A DNA stretch of 64,000 nt from positions 372,001-436,000 of the forward strand of contig NZ_JBNPEO010000001.1 of NCBI RefSeq assembly GCF_050490315.1, written 5' to 3'. Both the position numbers and the translations under genes were made by a program. Source of the DNA: JBNPEO01 sp050490315 (GTDB taxonomy: Bacteria > Actinomycetota > Actinomycetes > Actinomycetales > Micrococcaceae). The notes beneath the pieces were generated by a model, which made no database searches, had not been told where the DNA came from, and saw nothing but the letters and a program-made list of their open reading frames with translations. Of this stretch, positions 51,658 to 60,600 are shown in pieces (position 1 is the stretch's first letter; the number at the start of each line of letters is the position of its first letter).

Positions 51658-52086
51658 TTGGCTCCCAAGAAGAAGGTCACCGGCCTCATCAAGCTGCAGA
51701 TCCAGGCAGGTGCCGCTAACCCGGCTCCTCCGATTGGTCCCGCGCTTGGTCAGCACGGTGTCAACATCATGGAATTCTGCAAGGCCTACAACGCGGCAAC
51801 GGAAGCCCAGCGCGGCAACGTTATCCCGGTTGAGATCACCGTGTACGAAGACCGTTCATTTACGTTCATTACCAAGACCCCCCCGGCTGCAGAGCTCATC
51901 AAAAAGGCTGCAGGCGTTGCAAAGGGTTCGGCTACCCCGCACACCGTTAAGGTTGCCAAGCTGACCCAGGCACAGGTTGAAGAAATCGCAACCACCAAGA
52001 TGGAAGATCTGAACGCCAACGATGTCAAGGCTGCCGCCAAGATCATCGCCGGTACCGCTCGTTCCATGGGTATCACTGTCGAGTAA
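51658..52086 (+). CDS. rplK: 50S ribosomal protein L11
   Basis: A 142-residue ribosomal protein that forms part of the GTPase-associated centre with 23S rRNA and is the thiostrepton-binding region. The N-terminus KLQIQAGAANPAPPIGPALGQHGVNIMEF and C-terminal RNA-binding part GTARSMGITVE are canonical. It starts at a TTG (51658) with AAGGA before it. It is followed by rplA. The 133 bases between nusG and this start may hold an operon leader, but I see no clear fold. Confidence 0.97.
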   Translation: MAPKKKVTGLIKLQIQAGAANPAPPIGPALGQHGVNIMEFCKAYNAATEAQRGNVIPVEITVYEDRSFTFITKTPPAAELIKKAAGVAKGSATPHTVKVAKLTQAQVEEIATTKMEDLNANDVKAAAKIIAGTARSMGITVE

Positions 52087-52219
52087 TTGACACTCAGCTT
52101 TACCCCTGCCGGACTTCCGGCGAATCGAAAATTAGAGTGTTGGGCATCTTTGGATGGCCAACTGTGGCAGGGCCCAGCGCGGTCCGCAGACCACAACTGC
52201 ACAAGGAGAAACAAGCAGC

Positions 52220-52927
52220 ATGGCAAAGCGCAGCAAAGCATATGAGGCAGCCGTAGCCAAGATCGAGGCAGACAAGGTCTACGCCCCGTTCGAGGCAATT
52301 ACGCTCGCCAAGGACACCAACCCGTCCAAGTTCGACGCTACCGTTGAGGTTGCATTCCGTTTGGGTGTTGACCCTCGTAAGGCTGACCAGATGGTCCGCG
52401 GTACAGTCAACCTCCCGCACGGTACCGGTAAGACCGCCCGCGTTTTGGTTTTCGCAACCGGTGACAAGGCAGAAGCAGCAATCGCAGCTGGCGCCGACTT
52501 CGTTGGTTCCGATGACCTGATCGAAAAGATCCAGGGTGGCTGGACCGACTTCGACGCAGCAGTAGCAACTCCTGACCTTATGGGTAAGGTTGGCCGCTTG
52601 GGTAAGGTACTTGGTCCTCGTAACCTCATGCCTAACCCCAAGACCGGTACCGTTACCCCGGATGTTGCAAAGGCTGTGAATGACATCAAAGGCGGAAAGA
52701 TCGACTTCCGCGTTGACAAGCACTCCAACCTTCACTTCATCATCGGCAAGGTGTCCTTCGACGCTCTCAAGCTGGCCGAGAACTACGCAGCAGCATTGGA
52801 AGAGGTGCTTCGTTTGAAGCCGTCCGCTTCCAAGGGCCGCTACATCCAGAAGGCTACGGTTTCCACCACCTTCGGTCCGGGCATCTCCGTTGACCCGAAC
52901 GTTACCCGCGTGGTGACTGAGGCTTAA
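52220..52927 (+). CDS. rplA: 50S ribosomal protein L1
   Basis: A 235-residue protein of the L1 stalk that helps release tRNA from the E site; in many bacteria it represses its own operon by binding the leader mRNA. The N-terminus MAKRSKAYEAAVAKI and the signature VGRLGKVLGPRNLMPNPKTGTV are typical. ATG 52220 has AAGGAG upstream; an open frame extends 22 codons further but is not needed. A strong terminator follows. Confidence 0.97.
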   Translation: MAKRSKAYEAAVAKIEADKVYAPFEAITLAKDTNPSKFDATVEVAFRLGVDPRKADQMVRGTVNLPHGTGKTARVLVFATGDKAEAAIAAGADFVGSDDLIEKIQGGWTDFDAAVATPDLMGKVGRLGKVLGPRNLMPNPKTGTVTPDVAKAVNDIKGGKIDFRVDKHSNLHFIIGKVSFDALKLAENYAAALEEVLRLKPSASKGRYIQKATVSTTFGPGISVDPNVTRVVTEA

Positions 52928-52942
52928 GTCTCACTTTTAGTG

Positions 52943-52979
52943 AAAGACCCGCTGGCATCTGCCAGCGGGTCTTTTTCTT
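52943..52979 (+). terminator. intrinsic terminator after rplA
   Basis: AAAGACCCGCTGG (52943-52955) pairs with CCAGCGGGTCTTT (52962-52974), loop CATCTG, with a T-rich tract continuing past the stem. It ends the rplK-rplA unit. Confidence 0.93.
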
Positions 52980-53106
52980 TTTGCACGGGTTCTGTTGGGC
53001 GGGGCTCTTTTGGCCGGACTGTTTTGGCCGGGCACCGGTGGAAGTCACGCTCGCTCTATTGCTCGATGTGACTTGAGATCGAGTGGCTCGCCGTTAGGCT
53101 GACTGG

Positions 53107-54219
53107 ATGGATGCGCATGGGGTAGTGATCGAGGAGCTGAAACTTCCAGAGACAGTTGGCAGTACGGATGCCGGCGCCTTTTTGGAGTTTAGCGCGCTCA
53201 CTGACGCGCTGGTGATTGAAACCTGGGGCAGTCTTGATCGTGCTACGCCCATTACCCAGCGGCTTGCAAGCTGGAAGCCTAATGAATATTGGGAATTGAA
53301 ATTCTGTTTTGTCCGAGTTCAGGGGCAGATGGTCGCCAGGGCGTGGATAATGTTTTCGCTTCAGGACAATCTTGACTCGTGCTACCTCCAAGTCGACGTC
53401 CTGCAAGCCTTCCAAGGCCGCGGCCTGGGCAAGATGCTTCTGGACCATGTTGAGGCGGTGGCTGAACAGCGCGGTCGGCATGTGCTGATGGGTTCCTCGG
53501 GACACCAAGCCACTTTTGATCCCGACGCCGATGGCTTACTTTCCGCCTCTACCGGCAGCGGCGGACTACCCAAGAACAGCCGCGCCGTACGGTTCGCTCT
53601 TACCTCTGGCTACCGGCTAGAACAACCCGAGCGGGTGAGTGCCCTAGAATTCGGTTCTGGCGCTGAGGCCCTGTGGGACCAGCTGGAAGCTGATGCCCTT
53701 GCCATAGTGGGGGACAGCTTTGAACTCTTGCACTGGGTAGACGAGTGTCCGGAGGAGTTTGTAGATCAAATGGCTGTGCTGATGTCCAAGATGAGCACCG
53801 ATGCACCGGCTGGTGGGGTGCAGCTTGAGGCGGAACTATGGGATGCACAGCGGGTGCGTCGAGTAGAACAAGTTGCCAAGGGCGGTGGTGTGACATCTCT
53901 GGTGAGTGCTGCTCGGCATGTGGCCACTGGAGAATTGGCAGCGTACACGGTGCTTGAGATCAGTAGCGAGGCGCCCAACGTGGCCAAACAAGATGACACC
54001 TTGGTTGCCGCGGGGTACCGCGGGAATCGCTTGGGTGTTCTGGTGAAGTTGCTGAACCTGAGGCGTTTGCGCGCCAATTATCCGCGCGTTGTCCAAATTG
54101 TCACAGAGAATGCTGCTGAGAACAGCTACATGCTCAATATCAATATCGCCCTGGGGTTCTGTCCATCTGGATACTCCGGGGAATGGCAAAAAGTTGTGGA
54201 GCAAGCCCGTGAACAGTGA
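53107..54219 (+). CDS. two-domain GNAT acetyltransferase (first of a tandem pair)
   Basis: A 370-residue protein with two GNAT-like halves. The first has the acetyl-CoA loop FQGRGLGKMLLDHVE; the second shows AAGYRGNRLGVLVKLLNL and VTENAAENSYMLNINIALGF, a pattern common in actinobacterial two-domain acetyltransferases. No acceptor can be assigned. It overlaps the next gene, a paralogue of nearly equal length, by 11 bases. The pair lies between rplA and the L10 leader, splitting the ribosomal protein genes. Confidence 0.82.
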   Translation: MDAHGVVIEELKLPETVGSTDAGAFLEFSALTDALVIETWGSLDRATPITQRLASWKPNEYWELKFCFVRVQGQMVARAWIMFSLQDNLDSCYLQVDVLQAFQGRGLGKMLLDHVEAVAEQRGRHVLMGSSGHQATFDPDADGLLSASTGSGGLPKNSRAVRFALTSGYRLEQPERVSALEFGSGAEALWDQLEADALAIVGDSFELLHWVDECPEEFVDQMAVLMSKMSTDAPAGGVQLEAELWDAQRVRRVEQVAKGGGVTSLVSAARHVATGELAAYTVLEISSEAPNVAKQDDTLVAAGYRGNRLGVLVKLLNLRRLRANYPRVVQIVTENAAENSYMLNINIALGFCPSGYSGEWQKVVEQAREQ

Positions 54220-55324
54220 GCTGAAAATCGAACAACTGTGGATCCCGGATTCCCTTGAGGATCCGGATGCTGAAGACTTCCTAGCTGCCGTAGAAGTGGC
54301 TAGGAAAGTTCGTATGCAAACGTGGGGCACCGACGATCTGGCATACACGCCAATCGAAAAACTATTGGAAGCTCATGATCCTTATGATCGGCTGATTGTT
54401 TTGGTGGCCAAGTTGGACGGGCAGATCGTTGGGGTGGTAGATATTTCCTTGCCGTTGGTGGACAACTCTGATCTCGCCGAGCTCACACTGGATATCCTGC
54501 CGGACTACCAGCACCGGGGCCTCGGGCGGGAATTGGTGGAAGCCGCAGAACTCTACGCTCGGGCCGAAGGGCGGCGCATGATTCTGGTGGATACGAACCA
54601 CCCCCTAGCGTCGCTTCCGGACCTTGAAGCCGAGCAGCTACCGCCGGAAACGGGGGCCGGGTATGTTCCCTTGAGTAGCCGTGAGGCCAACTTTGCGCGC
54701 CGGACTGGATACACCCTTGAGCGGATCGAGCAGTTCAGCGCCTGTAATCTACCGTTGGACTCGGCCCTGATCGCTGAGCTGGAACTTGAAGCTGACCAAG
54801 CCAACGATGATCGGTACCGCCTTCACCACTGGACTGATCATTGCCCACAGAGGTGGCTCAACGCCGTCGCCCAGTTAGAGAATTCGGTGGGTGAAGACGG
54901 ACGGTACCTCGGAGCCGATTCTGAGCAGATGACTTTTGATTCTTCGATGATGCGTGAAACCGAAGAACTCTCAATAGCGCAGGGGCGGCGCATGGTGGTT
55001 ACCGCCGTCGAACATATTAACTCGGGTGCGCTAGTTGGAATCACAACTATCGCTGTCCTCGCGCACCGGCAGGACGTGGTCTTTCAAGACGATACTCAGA
55101 TACTGGAGGAGCATCGCGGCAACAAGCTGGGATTGCTGATTAAAGTAGCCAACATGGAGCGCTTGTGCGAGCAGTTTCCGGACGCGCGGGTGATTTACAC
55201 CTGGAACGCTCTCGAAAACAGGTACTTGCTGACCGTAAACCGGCAACTGGGCTTCGTGTCAGCGGGCGTCACCGGGATCTGGCAAAAGGAATTGCCGGAT
55301 TTCTCGCCGGCAACTACGTCTTAA
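54209..55324 (+). CDS. two-domain GNAT acetyltransferase (second of a tandem pair)
   Basis: A 371-residue paralogue of the preceding protein, again with two GNAT-like halves: YQHRGLGRELVEAAELYARAEG in the first and EEHRGNKLGLLIKVANM with TWNALENRYLLTVNRQLGF in the second. I use GTG 54209, which has GGAG upstream and overlaps the preceding stop; the longer frame from 54089 is unlikely. The overlap implies translational coupling, and tandem duplication followed by divergence is the simplest origin. Confidence 0.82.
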   Translation: MNSELKIEQLWIPDSLEDPDAEDFLAAVEVARKVRMQTWGTDDLAYTPIEKLLEAHDPYDRLIVLVAKLDGQIVGVVDISLPLVDNSDLAELTLDILPDYQHRGLGRELVEAAELYARAEGRRMILVDTNHPLASLPDLEAEQLPPETGAGYVPLSSREANFARRTGYTLERIEQFSACNLPLDSALIAELELEADQANDDRYRLHHWTDHCPQRWLNAVAQLENSVGEDGRYLGADSEQMTFDSSMMRETEELSIAQGRRMVVTAVEHINSGALVGITTIAVLAHRQDVVFQDDTQILEEHRGNKLGLLIKVANMERLCEQFPDARVIYTWNALENRYLLTVNRQLGFVSAGVTGIWQKELPDFSPATTS

Positions 55325-55479
55325 CCCTCGGTGCGGGAGACCGGGCCTTTGATTTGGCGCTGCTCGGCCTCTCAGCTAAGCTTGAAGAACCAAAGACCGT
55401 CGGTTATTTGGAAATTCACCCCAGATGTTATGACACAACCGTGTGCGCATGCCGCTGGGAACCGTGAATTTTCAATCGA

Positions 55480-55657
55480 AGGCCCCTAACTTTAAGGGCG
55501 GCCGGCGCAGGTGAACGAAGCAACGCTCCATTCTTGAAAGAGAATGTTGAGCCAAGCCCCGTGCATCTGCGCGGGGCGTTTTTAGTTTGTGCGCACATGC
55601 GTTAGCCCATCCGGGCGGGGACCAGCAATACTGACTTTATTCCCCGGAAGGAGGGTT
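55480..55657 (+). promoter_or_regulatory. L10 (rplJ) leader with hairpins and attenuator-like terminator
   Basis: The 333-base gap before rplJ contains the segment GGCGCAGGTGAACGAAGC (55503-55520), like the L10-L12 binding region of known L10 leaders, then a hairpin CATTCT/AGAATG (55529-55546), then a stem GCCCCGTGC/GCGCGGGGC (55556-55577) followed by TTTTT, which looks like an attenuator. L10 complexed with L7/L12 is known to repress such leaders. The part from 55325 to 55480 shows nothing I can name. Confidence 0.7.
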
Positions 55658-56245
55658 ATGACAACGCCGAACAAGGTGACCGCAGTTTCTGAGATCACCA
55701 CCGATTTCAACGAATCGAACGCCGCTGTTCTGACCGAATACCGTGGGCTCTCTGTTGCACAGCTCAAAGAGCTGCGTCGTTCGCTCGGCCAGGACAACAA
55801 GTACTCGGTCGTCAAGAACACCCTGACCGCAATTGCAGCCAAGGAAGCTGGTGTCGAAGCATTCGACGGTCAGCTTTCCGGACCTACTGCTATTGCCTTC
55901 ATCAAGGGCGACGCTGTTGCTGCCGCAAAGAGCCTGACGGACTTTGCCAAGGCCAACAAGCAGCTGGTCATCAAGACCGGTTACTTCGAGGGCAAGGCAT
56001 TGGACGCCAGCGAGGTTGCCGCACTGGCAGCTCTCGAGTCCCGCGAACTGCAGTTGGCCAAGGTTGCTGGTGTCCTCAAGGCACCTGCTGCTGCTGCTGC
56101 ACGCATCATTGATGCACTGCGCCTCAAGCTTGAAGAAGAAGGCGGCGCTCCGGCTCCCGCTGCTGAGGAAGCTCCGGCTACCGAAGCTGCAGCCGAAGAA
56201 GCTCCCGCTGAAGAAGCTGCTGAAGCAGCTACCGAAGAGAACTAA
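55658..56245 (+). CDS. rplJ: 50S ribosomal protein L10
   Basis: A 195-residue protein that anchors the L7/L12 dimers of the ribosomal stalk. The N-terminal rRNA-binding part has LTEYRGLSVAQLKELRRSLG and VVKNTLTAIA; the C-terminus is a helical stalk base followed by an Ala/Glu/Pro-rich tail (AAEEAPATEAAAEEAP) longer than in Escherichia coli. ATG 55658 has GGAGG just before it. It is followed by rplL at 60 bases. Confidence 0.96.
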   Translation: MTTPNKVTAVSEITTDFNESNAAVLTEYRGLSVAQLKELRRSLGQDNKYSVVKNTLTAIAAKEAGVEAFDGQLSGPTAIAFIKGDAVAAAKSLTDFAKANKQLVIKTGYFEGKALDASEVAALAALESRELQLAKVAGVLKAPAAAAARIIDALRLKLEEEGGAPAPAAEEAPATEAAAEEAPAEEAAEAATEEN

Positions 56246-56305
56246 TTCTCTTCTCTCTCATCAAATTCTTGGTGCGCAGGCACCAACCAAAGGAAGGACG
56301 CCAAC

Positions 56306-56680
56306 ATGGCGAAGCTCAGCAACGAAGAGCTCATTGAAGCTTTCAAGGAATTGACCATCATCGAGCTCTCCGAGTTCGTTAAGCTCTTCGAAGAGACCTT
56401 CGAAGTTACCGCTGCTGCTGTTGCAGTTGCTGGCCCGGCTGGCGCCGCTGCTGCTGAAGAGGAAGAGAAGACTGCATTCGACGTCATCCTCGAAGCTGCT
56501 GGCGACAAGAAGATCGCAGTGATCAAGGAAGTTCGTGCAATCACTTCCTTGGGCCTGAAGGAAGCTAAGGACCTCGTTGACGGTGCTCCCAAGGCTGTGC
56601 TGGAAGGCGCAACCAAGGACGCTGCTGACAAGGCCAAGGAGCAGCTCGAAGCTGCCGGCGCAACCGTTACGGTCAAGTAG
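56306..56680 (+). CDS. rplL: 50S ribosomal protein L7/L12
   Basis: A 124-residue stalk protein that recruits translation GTPases. The N-terminal dimerisation helices (LSNEELIEAFKELTIIELSEFVKLFEE), the Ala-rich hinge and the C-terminal domain (KTAFDVILEAAGDKKIAVIKEVRAITSLGLKEAKDLVDGAP) are all canonical. AAGGA precedes the ATG. A UUCG-loop terminator follows directly. Confidence 0.97.
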   Translation: MAKLSNEELIEAFKELTIIELSEFVKLFEETFEVTAAAVAVAGPAGAAAAEEEEKTAFDVILEAAGDKKIAVIKEVRAITSLGLKEAKDLVDGAPKAVLEGATKDAADKAKEQLEAAGATVTVK

Positions 56681-56697
56681 TCGATTCCGTTTCACTC

Positions 56698-56731
56698 AAA
56701 ACCCCGTCCACTTCGGTGGACGGGGTTTTTT
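56698..56731 (+). terminator. intrinsic terminator after rplL
   Basis: CCCCGTCCAC (56702-56711) and GTGGACGGGG (56716-56725) enclose a TTCG tetraloop, extended by A-T pairs, and six T follow. It separates rplJL from the nucleotidase and, unusually compared with E. coli, from rpoB. Confidence 0.94.
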
Positions 56732-56755
56732 GTTGTCTCCTCGGCGGCGCCTCCC

Positions 56756-56821
56756 TCGCCGAATGGGTAGATAAAGCTCTTTTGCCCGGCGCCAAAGGGA
56801 CATTATCTACCCACTCGGCGA
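56756..56821. repeat. 19-bp inverted repeat with 28-base spacer
   Basis: TCGCCGA-A-TGGGTAGATAA (56756-56774) is matched by TTATCTACCCA-C-TCGGCGA (56803-56821), with a single mismatch. No T run follows. It lies between the rplL terminator and the nucleotidase gene and may be an operator or a small inserted repeat. Confidence 0.7.
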
Positions 56822-56966
56822 AGGTTAACCGCAAGTGAAAGATTGCTATCCGATGCCTACCGATCCGCCGAAACCCTCGCTATCAGCGAGCTTCACTCCT
56901 AGACTGTCCAACGCAGCCGGAACAACCAGCCGCACAAAGACCTCGGTCCCACAGGAGCAAACCACC

Positions 56967-58808
56967 ATGCACTCACCAGAGACGAAGATTAGCCGCAGAG
57001 CCATGATCACGGCAGCAGCAGTCGGCGGAACCACAGCAGCAGCAATTCTTGGAGCCGCACCAGCCCAAGCCGAGGCCAACGGCGGCCCAGCGGGGCACAA
57101 CAAGAACTTCCGGCTAACAATCTTGGGCACAACGGATCTGCACAATAACGTTCTGAACTGGGACTACTTCAAAGACGCGCCGTACTCGGATAAAGCAGGG
57201 AACCAGATCGGTGTTGCCCAAGCCGCCTCCTTGATCCGTGCAGTTCGGGCTGAACGCGGTCACGCCAACACTCTGACCTTGGATGCCGGAGACATTATCC
57301 AAGGCACACCTCTGGCCTACTACTTTGCCAAGATCACTCCGGCTTCGAGCAGCGTCAAGCACCCCATGGCACTGGCCATGAACGCGGTAGGTTATGACGC
57401 CGTCGCGCTTGGAAACCACGAGTTTAACTACGGTATTGACCACTTGCGGACCTGGGAAAGCCAACTCACATTCCCAGTCCTGAGCGCCAACGTTCATAGC
57501 GCTACCACGGGGGCCAGGGCCTTTAAGCCGTACACACTCAAACGAGTCAAAACAGGCAATGGTTGGGTCACGGTGGGCCTAGTTGGTTTGGTTACCCCGG
57601 GCTGTGCCTTGTGGGACCGTGCCAACGTGGAAGGCAAGTTGACCTTCAACGGCATCGTGGAAGAAGCCAAAATAGTTATTCCGGAGGTCAAGCGAGCTGG
57701 GGCGGACATTGTGGTTGTCTCTTGCCACTCTGGCGCTACACCCGGGTCCTCCTACGGCGACGCATTGCCGTTCCCGGAGAACGCTTCAAGCCAATTGGCA
57801 GAAGAAGTGCCAGGAATTGACGCGATCCTGGTCGGCCACGCACACCAAGAAATTGCGGAACGTTTTGTCACGAACAAGACCACCGGGCAGCAAGTGCTCT
57901 TGAGTGAACCGCTGCGATGGGGCATGCGAGTAACCGTGATGGACTTGGACCTGATCAAGGACCGCGGCCAGTGGAAGGTCAACACAGCTCACGCACACCT
58001 TTTGGATTCGCGCACAGCTCCTGAAGATGCCGCAGTGGTTGCTGCAGTACGTTCCGGTCACGACGCCACAGTGAAATACGTCAACACTGTGATTGGCAAT
58101 TCAACGGCAGCACTGACTACTGCAACGGCTTGCTGGGAAGACACGGCAGCTATTGATGCCATCAATTTTGTTCAGGCTTCCACCATCAAGGCGGAATTGG
58201 CTGGCGGACCAAACGCTCATCTGCCCGTCCTCTCAATTGCCGCTGCGTTTTCACGTGAAGTTGACGTCAAAGCTGGGGCGCTGACCATCCGGGACATTGC
58301 GGGCCTGTACATCTTCGACAACACTCTGCTGTCTATTAAGGTCACCGGTGCCCAAGTCAAGGATTACCTTGAGTGGTCTTCGCAGTATTACAAGACCGTC
58401 TCGTCAACCACCGTGCCAGCGGCGGACCTGACCAACGCCGTTACCAACCTGGCGCCCGCCGGGACACCTGACTACAACTATGACGTTGTGTACGGGCTCG
58501 ACGGATCGCTGAGCTATGACATCGATGTAGCCAAGCCCAACGGCCAGCGGATTGTGGGCCTGAGCTACAACGGAGCCCCCATCGACCCGAAACAAGAATT
58601 TGCCATGGCGATTAACAACTACCGCCAGAGCGGCGGTGGGGGATTCCCGGGTGTCACTACCGCCCCGGTCCTGACGAACAGCCAACAAGAAATCCGCCAG
58701 CTCATCATCGACTACGTGGTGAACACCGGCACCTTGGACGCCGCTATTTTCGCCAAGACTGACTGGAAGCTCACGGTCAACGGAAGCCCCCTGACCGTCA
58801 CCCCGTAG
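56967..58808 (+). CDS. Tat-exported 5'-nucleotidase/2',3'-cyclic phosphodiesterase family protein
   Basis: A 613-residue secreted metallophosphatase. The N-terminus has a twin-arginine signal (SRRAMITAAAVGGTTAAAIL) with cleavage likely near AQAEA. The catalytic domain shows the two-metal motifs TTDLHNNV, DAGDIIQGTP, GNHEFNYG and VGHAHQE; the C-terminal 5'-nucleotidase domain contains IRDIAGLYIFDN and GGGGFPG. It scavenges nucleosides and phosphate from extracellular nucleotides. I use ATG 56967 with AGGAG upstream; the frame is open 44 codons earlier but that part is not signal-like. Confidence 0.9.
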   Translation: MHSPETKISRRAMITAAAVGGTTAAAILGAAPAQAEANGGPAGHNKNFRLTILGTTDLHNNVLNWDYFKDAPYSDKAGNQIGVAQAASLIRAVRAERGHANTLTLDAGDIIQGTPLAYYFAKITPASSSVKHPMALAMNAVGYDAVALGNHEFNYGIDHLRTWESQLTFPVLSANVHSATTGARAFKPYTLKRVKTGNGWVTVGLVGLVTPGCALWDRANVEGKLTFNGIVEEAKIVIPEVKRAGADIVVVSCHSGATPGSSYGDALPFPENASSQLAEEVPGIDAILVGHAHQEIAERFVTNKTTGQQVLLSEPLRWGMRVTVMDLDLIKDRGQWKVNTAHAHLLDSRTAPEDAAVVAAVRSGHDATVKYVNTVIGNSTAALTTATACWEDTAAIDAINFVQASTIKAELAGGPNAHLPVLSIAAAFSREVDVKAGALTIRDIAGLYIFDNTLLSIKVTGAQVKDYLEWSSQYYKTVSSTTVPAADLTNAVTNLAPAGTPDYNYDVVYGLDGSLSYDIDVAKPNGQRIVGLSYNGAPIDPKQEFAMAINNYRQSGGGGFPGVTTAPVLTNSQQEIRQLIIDYVVNTGTLDAAIFAKTDWKLTVNGSPLTVTP

Positions 58809-58860
58809 CCGGATAGAGTCCCAGAGAAAAACAGTTCAGCAAAAACAACCCAGTAAACAC

Positions 58861-58896
58861 AAGGCGGGCTCCGGGGATACACCCGGAGCCCGCCTT
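58861..58896. terminator. bidirectional hairpin between convergent genes
   Basis: A perfect 15-bp stem, AAGGCGGGCTCCGGG (58861-58875) with CCCGGAGCCCGCCTT (58882-58896), loop GATACA. The T tract is poor on both sides, but position between convergent stop codons supports a terminator role. Confidence 0.75.
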
Positions 58897-58914
58897 CGTC
58901 AGACCCAATAAGAA

Positions 58915-59391
58915 TTACATCGGCTCGCTAATGTCAGCAACCACAGCATCCAAGGACTCCAGCAGAGCATCAGCGTCCACAAATGCACTTCGCCCGTGCG
59001 CCCCGGCACCCAAGGAAATCCGTTTGCCCTGCATTGAAGCGTCAGCATAAACCGGCCAAGCGGTTGTGCTGCCCACCGGTGTGATGGTGCCGCGCTCGTA
59101 TCCCGTGGCCTCGAGGGCAACCTCTGCCGGTGGAAGGGATAACTTGTTGACGCCCAATAGCGTGCGCAACTTCGGCCACGAAATTTGCCTGTCGCCCGGA
59201 ATGAGCGCAAACAAGAACGAACCATCTTTGTGCTTGACCACCAGCGATTTCACAATCTCTGCCGGATCAATTCCCAGAAGTTCGGCCGCATGCTCAAGGC
59301 TCCGCGCAGCGGGCCTCTCCACAATCTCTATGTCCAGACCCCGCAGCTGAGCGTCCTCAACAAAGCGGCGTGCGCCGTCGTGGTTTTCCAT
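58915..59391 (-). CDS. YbaK/ProX-type aminoacyl-tRNA deacylase
   Basis: A 158-residue single-domain editing enzyme of the YbaK/EbsC family that hydrolyses wrongly charged tRNA (typically Cys- or Ala-tRNA-Pro). Landmarks are EIVKSLVVKHKDG, with the conserved lysine, and the glycine-rich ERGTITPVGSTTAWPVYAD. It acts in the cytosol in trans. ATG 59391; nine bases after the thiolase stop on the same strand, so it may be co-transcribed with it. Confidence 0.9.
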   Translation of the reverse strand: MENHDGARRFVEDAQLRGLDIEIVERPAARSLEHAAELLGIDPAEIVKSLVVKHKDGSFLFALIPGDRQISWPKLRTLLGVNKLSLPPAEVALEATGYERGTITPVGSTTAWPVYADASMQGKRISLGAGAHGRSAFVDADALLESLDAVVADISEPM

Positions 59392-59400
59392 GGTGACTAC

Positions 59401-60600
59401 TTAGTCGCGGAAGAGCAGGAGCGCTTCGCCCTGACCGCCACCGCCACACAGCGCCACAGCAGCTTTACCGCCTCCACGTCGCTTGAGTTCGAATGCTGCG
59501 TGCACGGCCAGCCGGGCGCCTGAAGCGCCAAGTGGGTGGCCGATGGCAATGGCGCCACCGTGAATGTTGCACTTTTCCAGCGGGTAGTCGAGGTCCTTGA
59601 GTGACTGGACAGCTACCGCACCAAAGGCTTCGTTGATCTCAACAAAGTCCAGATCATCTATGCTCCAGCCAGCCTTCTTCAACGCACTGGAAATCGCATT
59701 TGCAGGCTGTGAGTGCAAAGAGTTATCCGGGCCGGCAACCTGACCCGGATGACCAAGCACTGCCAAGTATTCGAGCCCGTGGTCTTGAGCGTACGCCCGC
59801 GAGGTCAAGACCAACGCGGCAGCGCCATCAGAAAGCGGCGAGGAGTTACCGGCGGTAATCGTTCCATCGGCGGCAAAAGCCGGGCGCAGGGGAGCGAGCG
59901 AATCAACAGTGGTCTGTGGGCGCACACCCTCATCGGCGTCGAGCACTAGCGGTTCGCCCTTGCGCTGAGGCACTGTTATCGGTGCGATCTCGGCGGTGAA
60001 TACGCCATCGGCCTGCGCGGCCGCCGCGCGCTGGTGGGAGGCCGCGGCAACTTCATCCTGAGCAATGCGGCTGATGCCCAGTGAGCCGTTGTTAGTCTCG
60101 GTGGACAGCCCCATGGACTGACCGTCGAAGGCGTCGGTGAGGCCGTCATGGGCAGCAACGTCCAAGGCCTCAATGGAGCCGTACGTCCAGCCTTGGCGGG
60201 AGCCAGGCAGCAAGTGCGGTGCGCGGGTCATGGACTCTTGGCCACCGGCAACCACGACGGCGGCCTCGCCGCTGCGGATTAATCTCGCCGCGTCGATCAC
60301 GGCAGTGAGCCCGGAGAGGCAAACTTTGTTGATGGTCAGTGCCGGGACATCCCAGCCGATTCCGGCGGCAATGGCGCTCTGGCGGGCGGGGTTTTGACCT
60401 GTGCCAGCCTGAAGGACGTGGCCCATAATGACGGTGTCTACGTCCGCAACGTCAACGCCGGAGTTTTTCAAGGCTGCACGGATGGCATGTGCTCCGAGTT
60501 CGACGGCGGTAAAAGGTGCGAGTTGTCCATTGAGCCTGCCCAGCGGGGTGCGCGCGGCGGAAACGATGACAACGTCGTTGTTGTTTTCAGCGGTGCTCAT
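59401..60600 (-). CDS. acetyl-CoA C-acetyltransferase (thiolase)
   Basis: A 399-residue thiolase that condenses or cleaves acyl-CoA units. The acylated Cys is in NKVCLSGLTAVIDAARLI, the two C-terminal catalytic residues are in GGAIAIGHPLGASGARL (His) and CGGGGQGEALL (Cys), and EINEAFGAVAVQSL is also conserved. Size and motifs fit the biosynthetic or short-chain type (PhaA/AtoB). ATG 60600 faces away from rpoB, so this gene and rpoB diverge from a common 413-base region. Confidence 0.94.
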   Translation of the reverse strand: MSTAENNNDVVIVSAARTPLGRLNGQLAPFTAVELGAHAIRAALKNSGVDVADVDTVIMGHVLQAGTGQNPARQSAIAAGIGWDVPALTINKVCLSGLTAVIDAARLIRSGEAAVVVAGGQESMTRAPHLLPGSRQGWTYGSIEALDVAAHDGLTDAFDGQSMGLSTETNNGSLGISRIAQDEVAAASHQRAAAAQADGVFTAEIAPITVPQRKGEPLVLDADEGVRPQTTVDSLAPLRPAFAADGTITAGNSSPLSDGAAALVLTSRAYAQDHGLEYLAVLGHPGQVAGPDNSLHSQPANAISSALKKAGWSIDDLDFVEINEAFGAVAVQSLKDLDYPLEKCNIHGGAIAIGHPLGASGARLAVHAAFELKRRGGGKAAVALCGGGGQGEALLLFRD

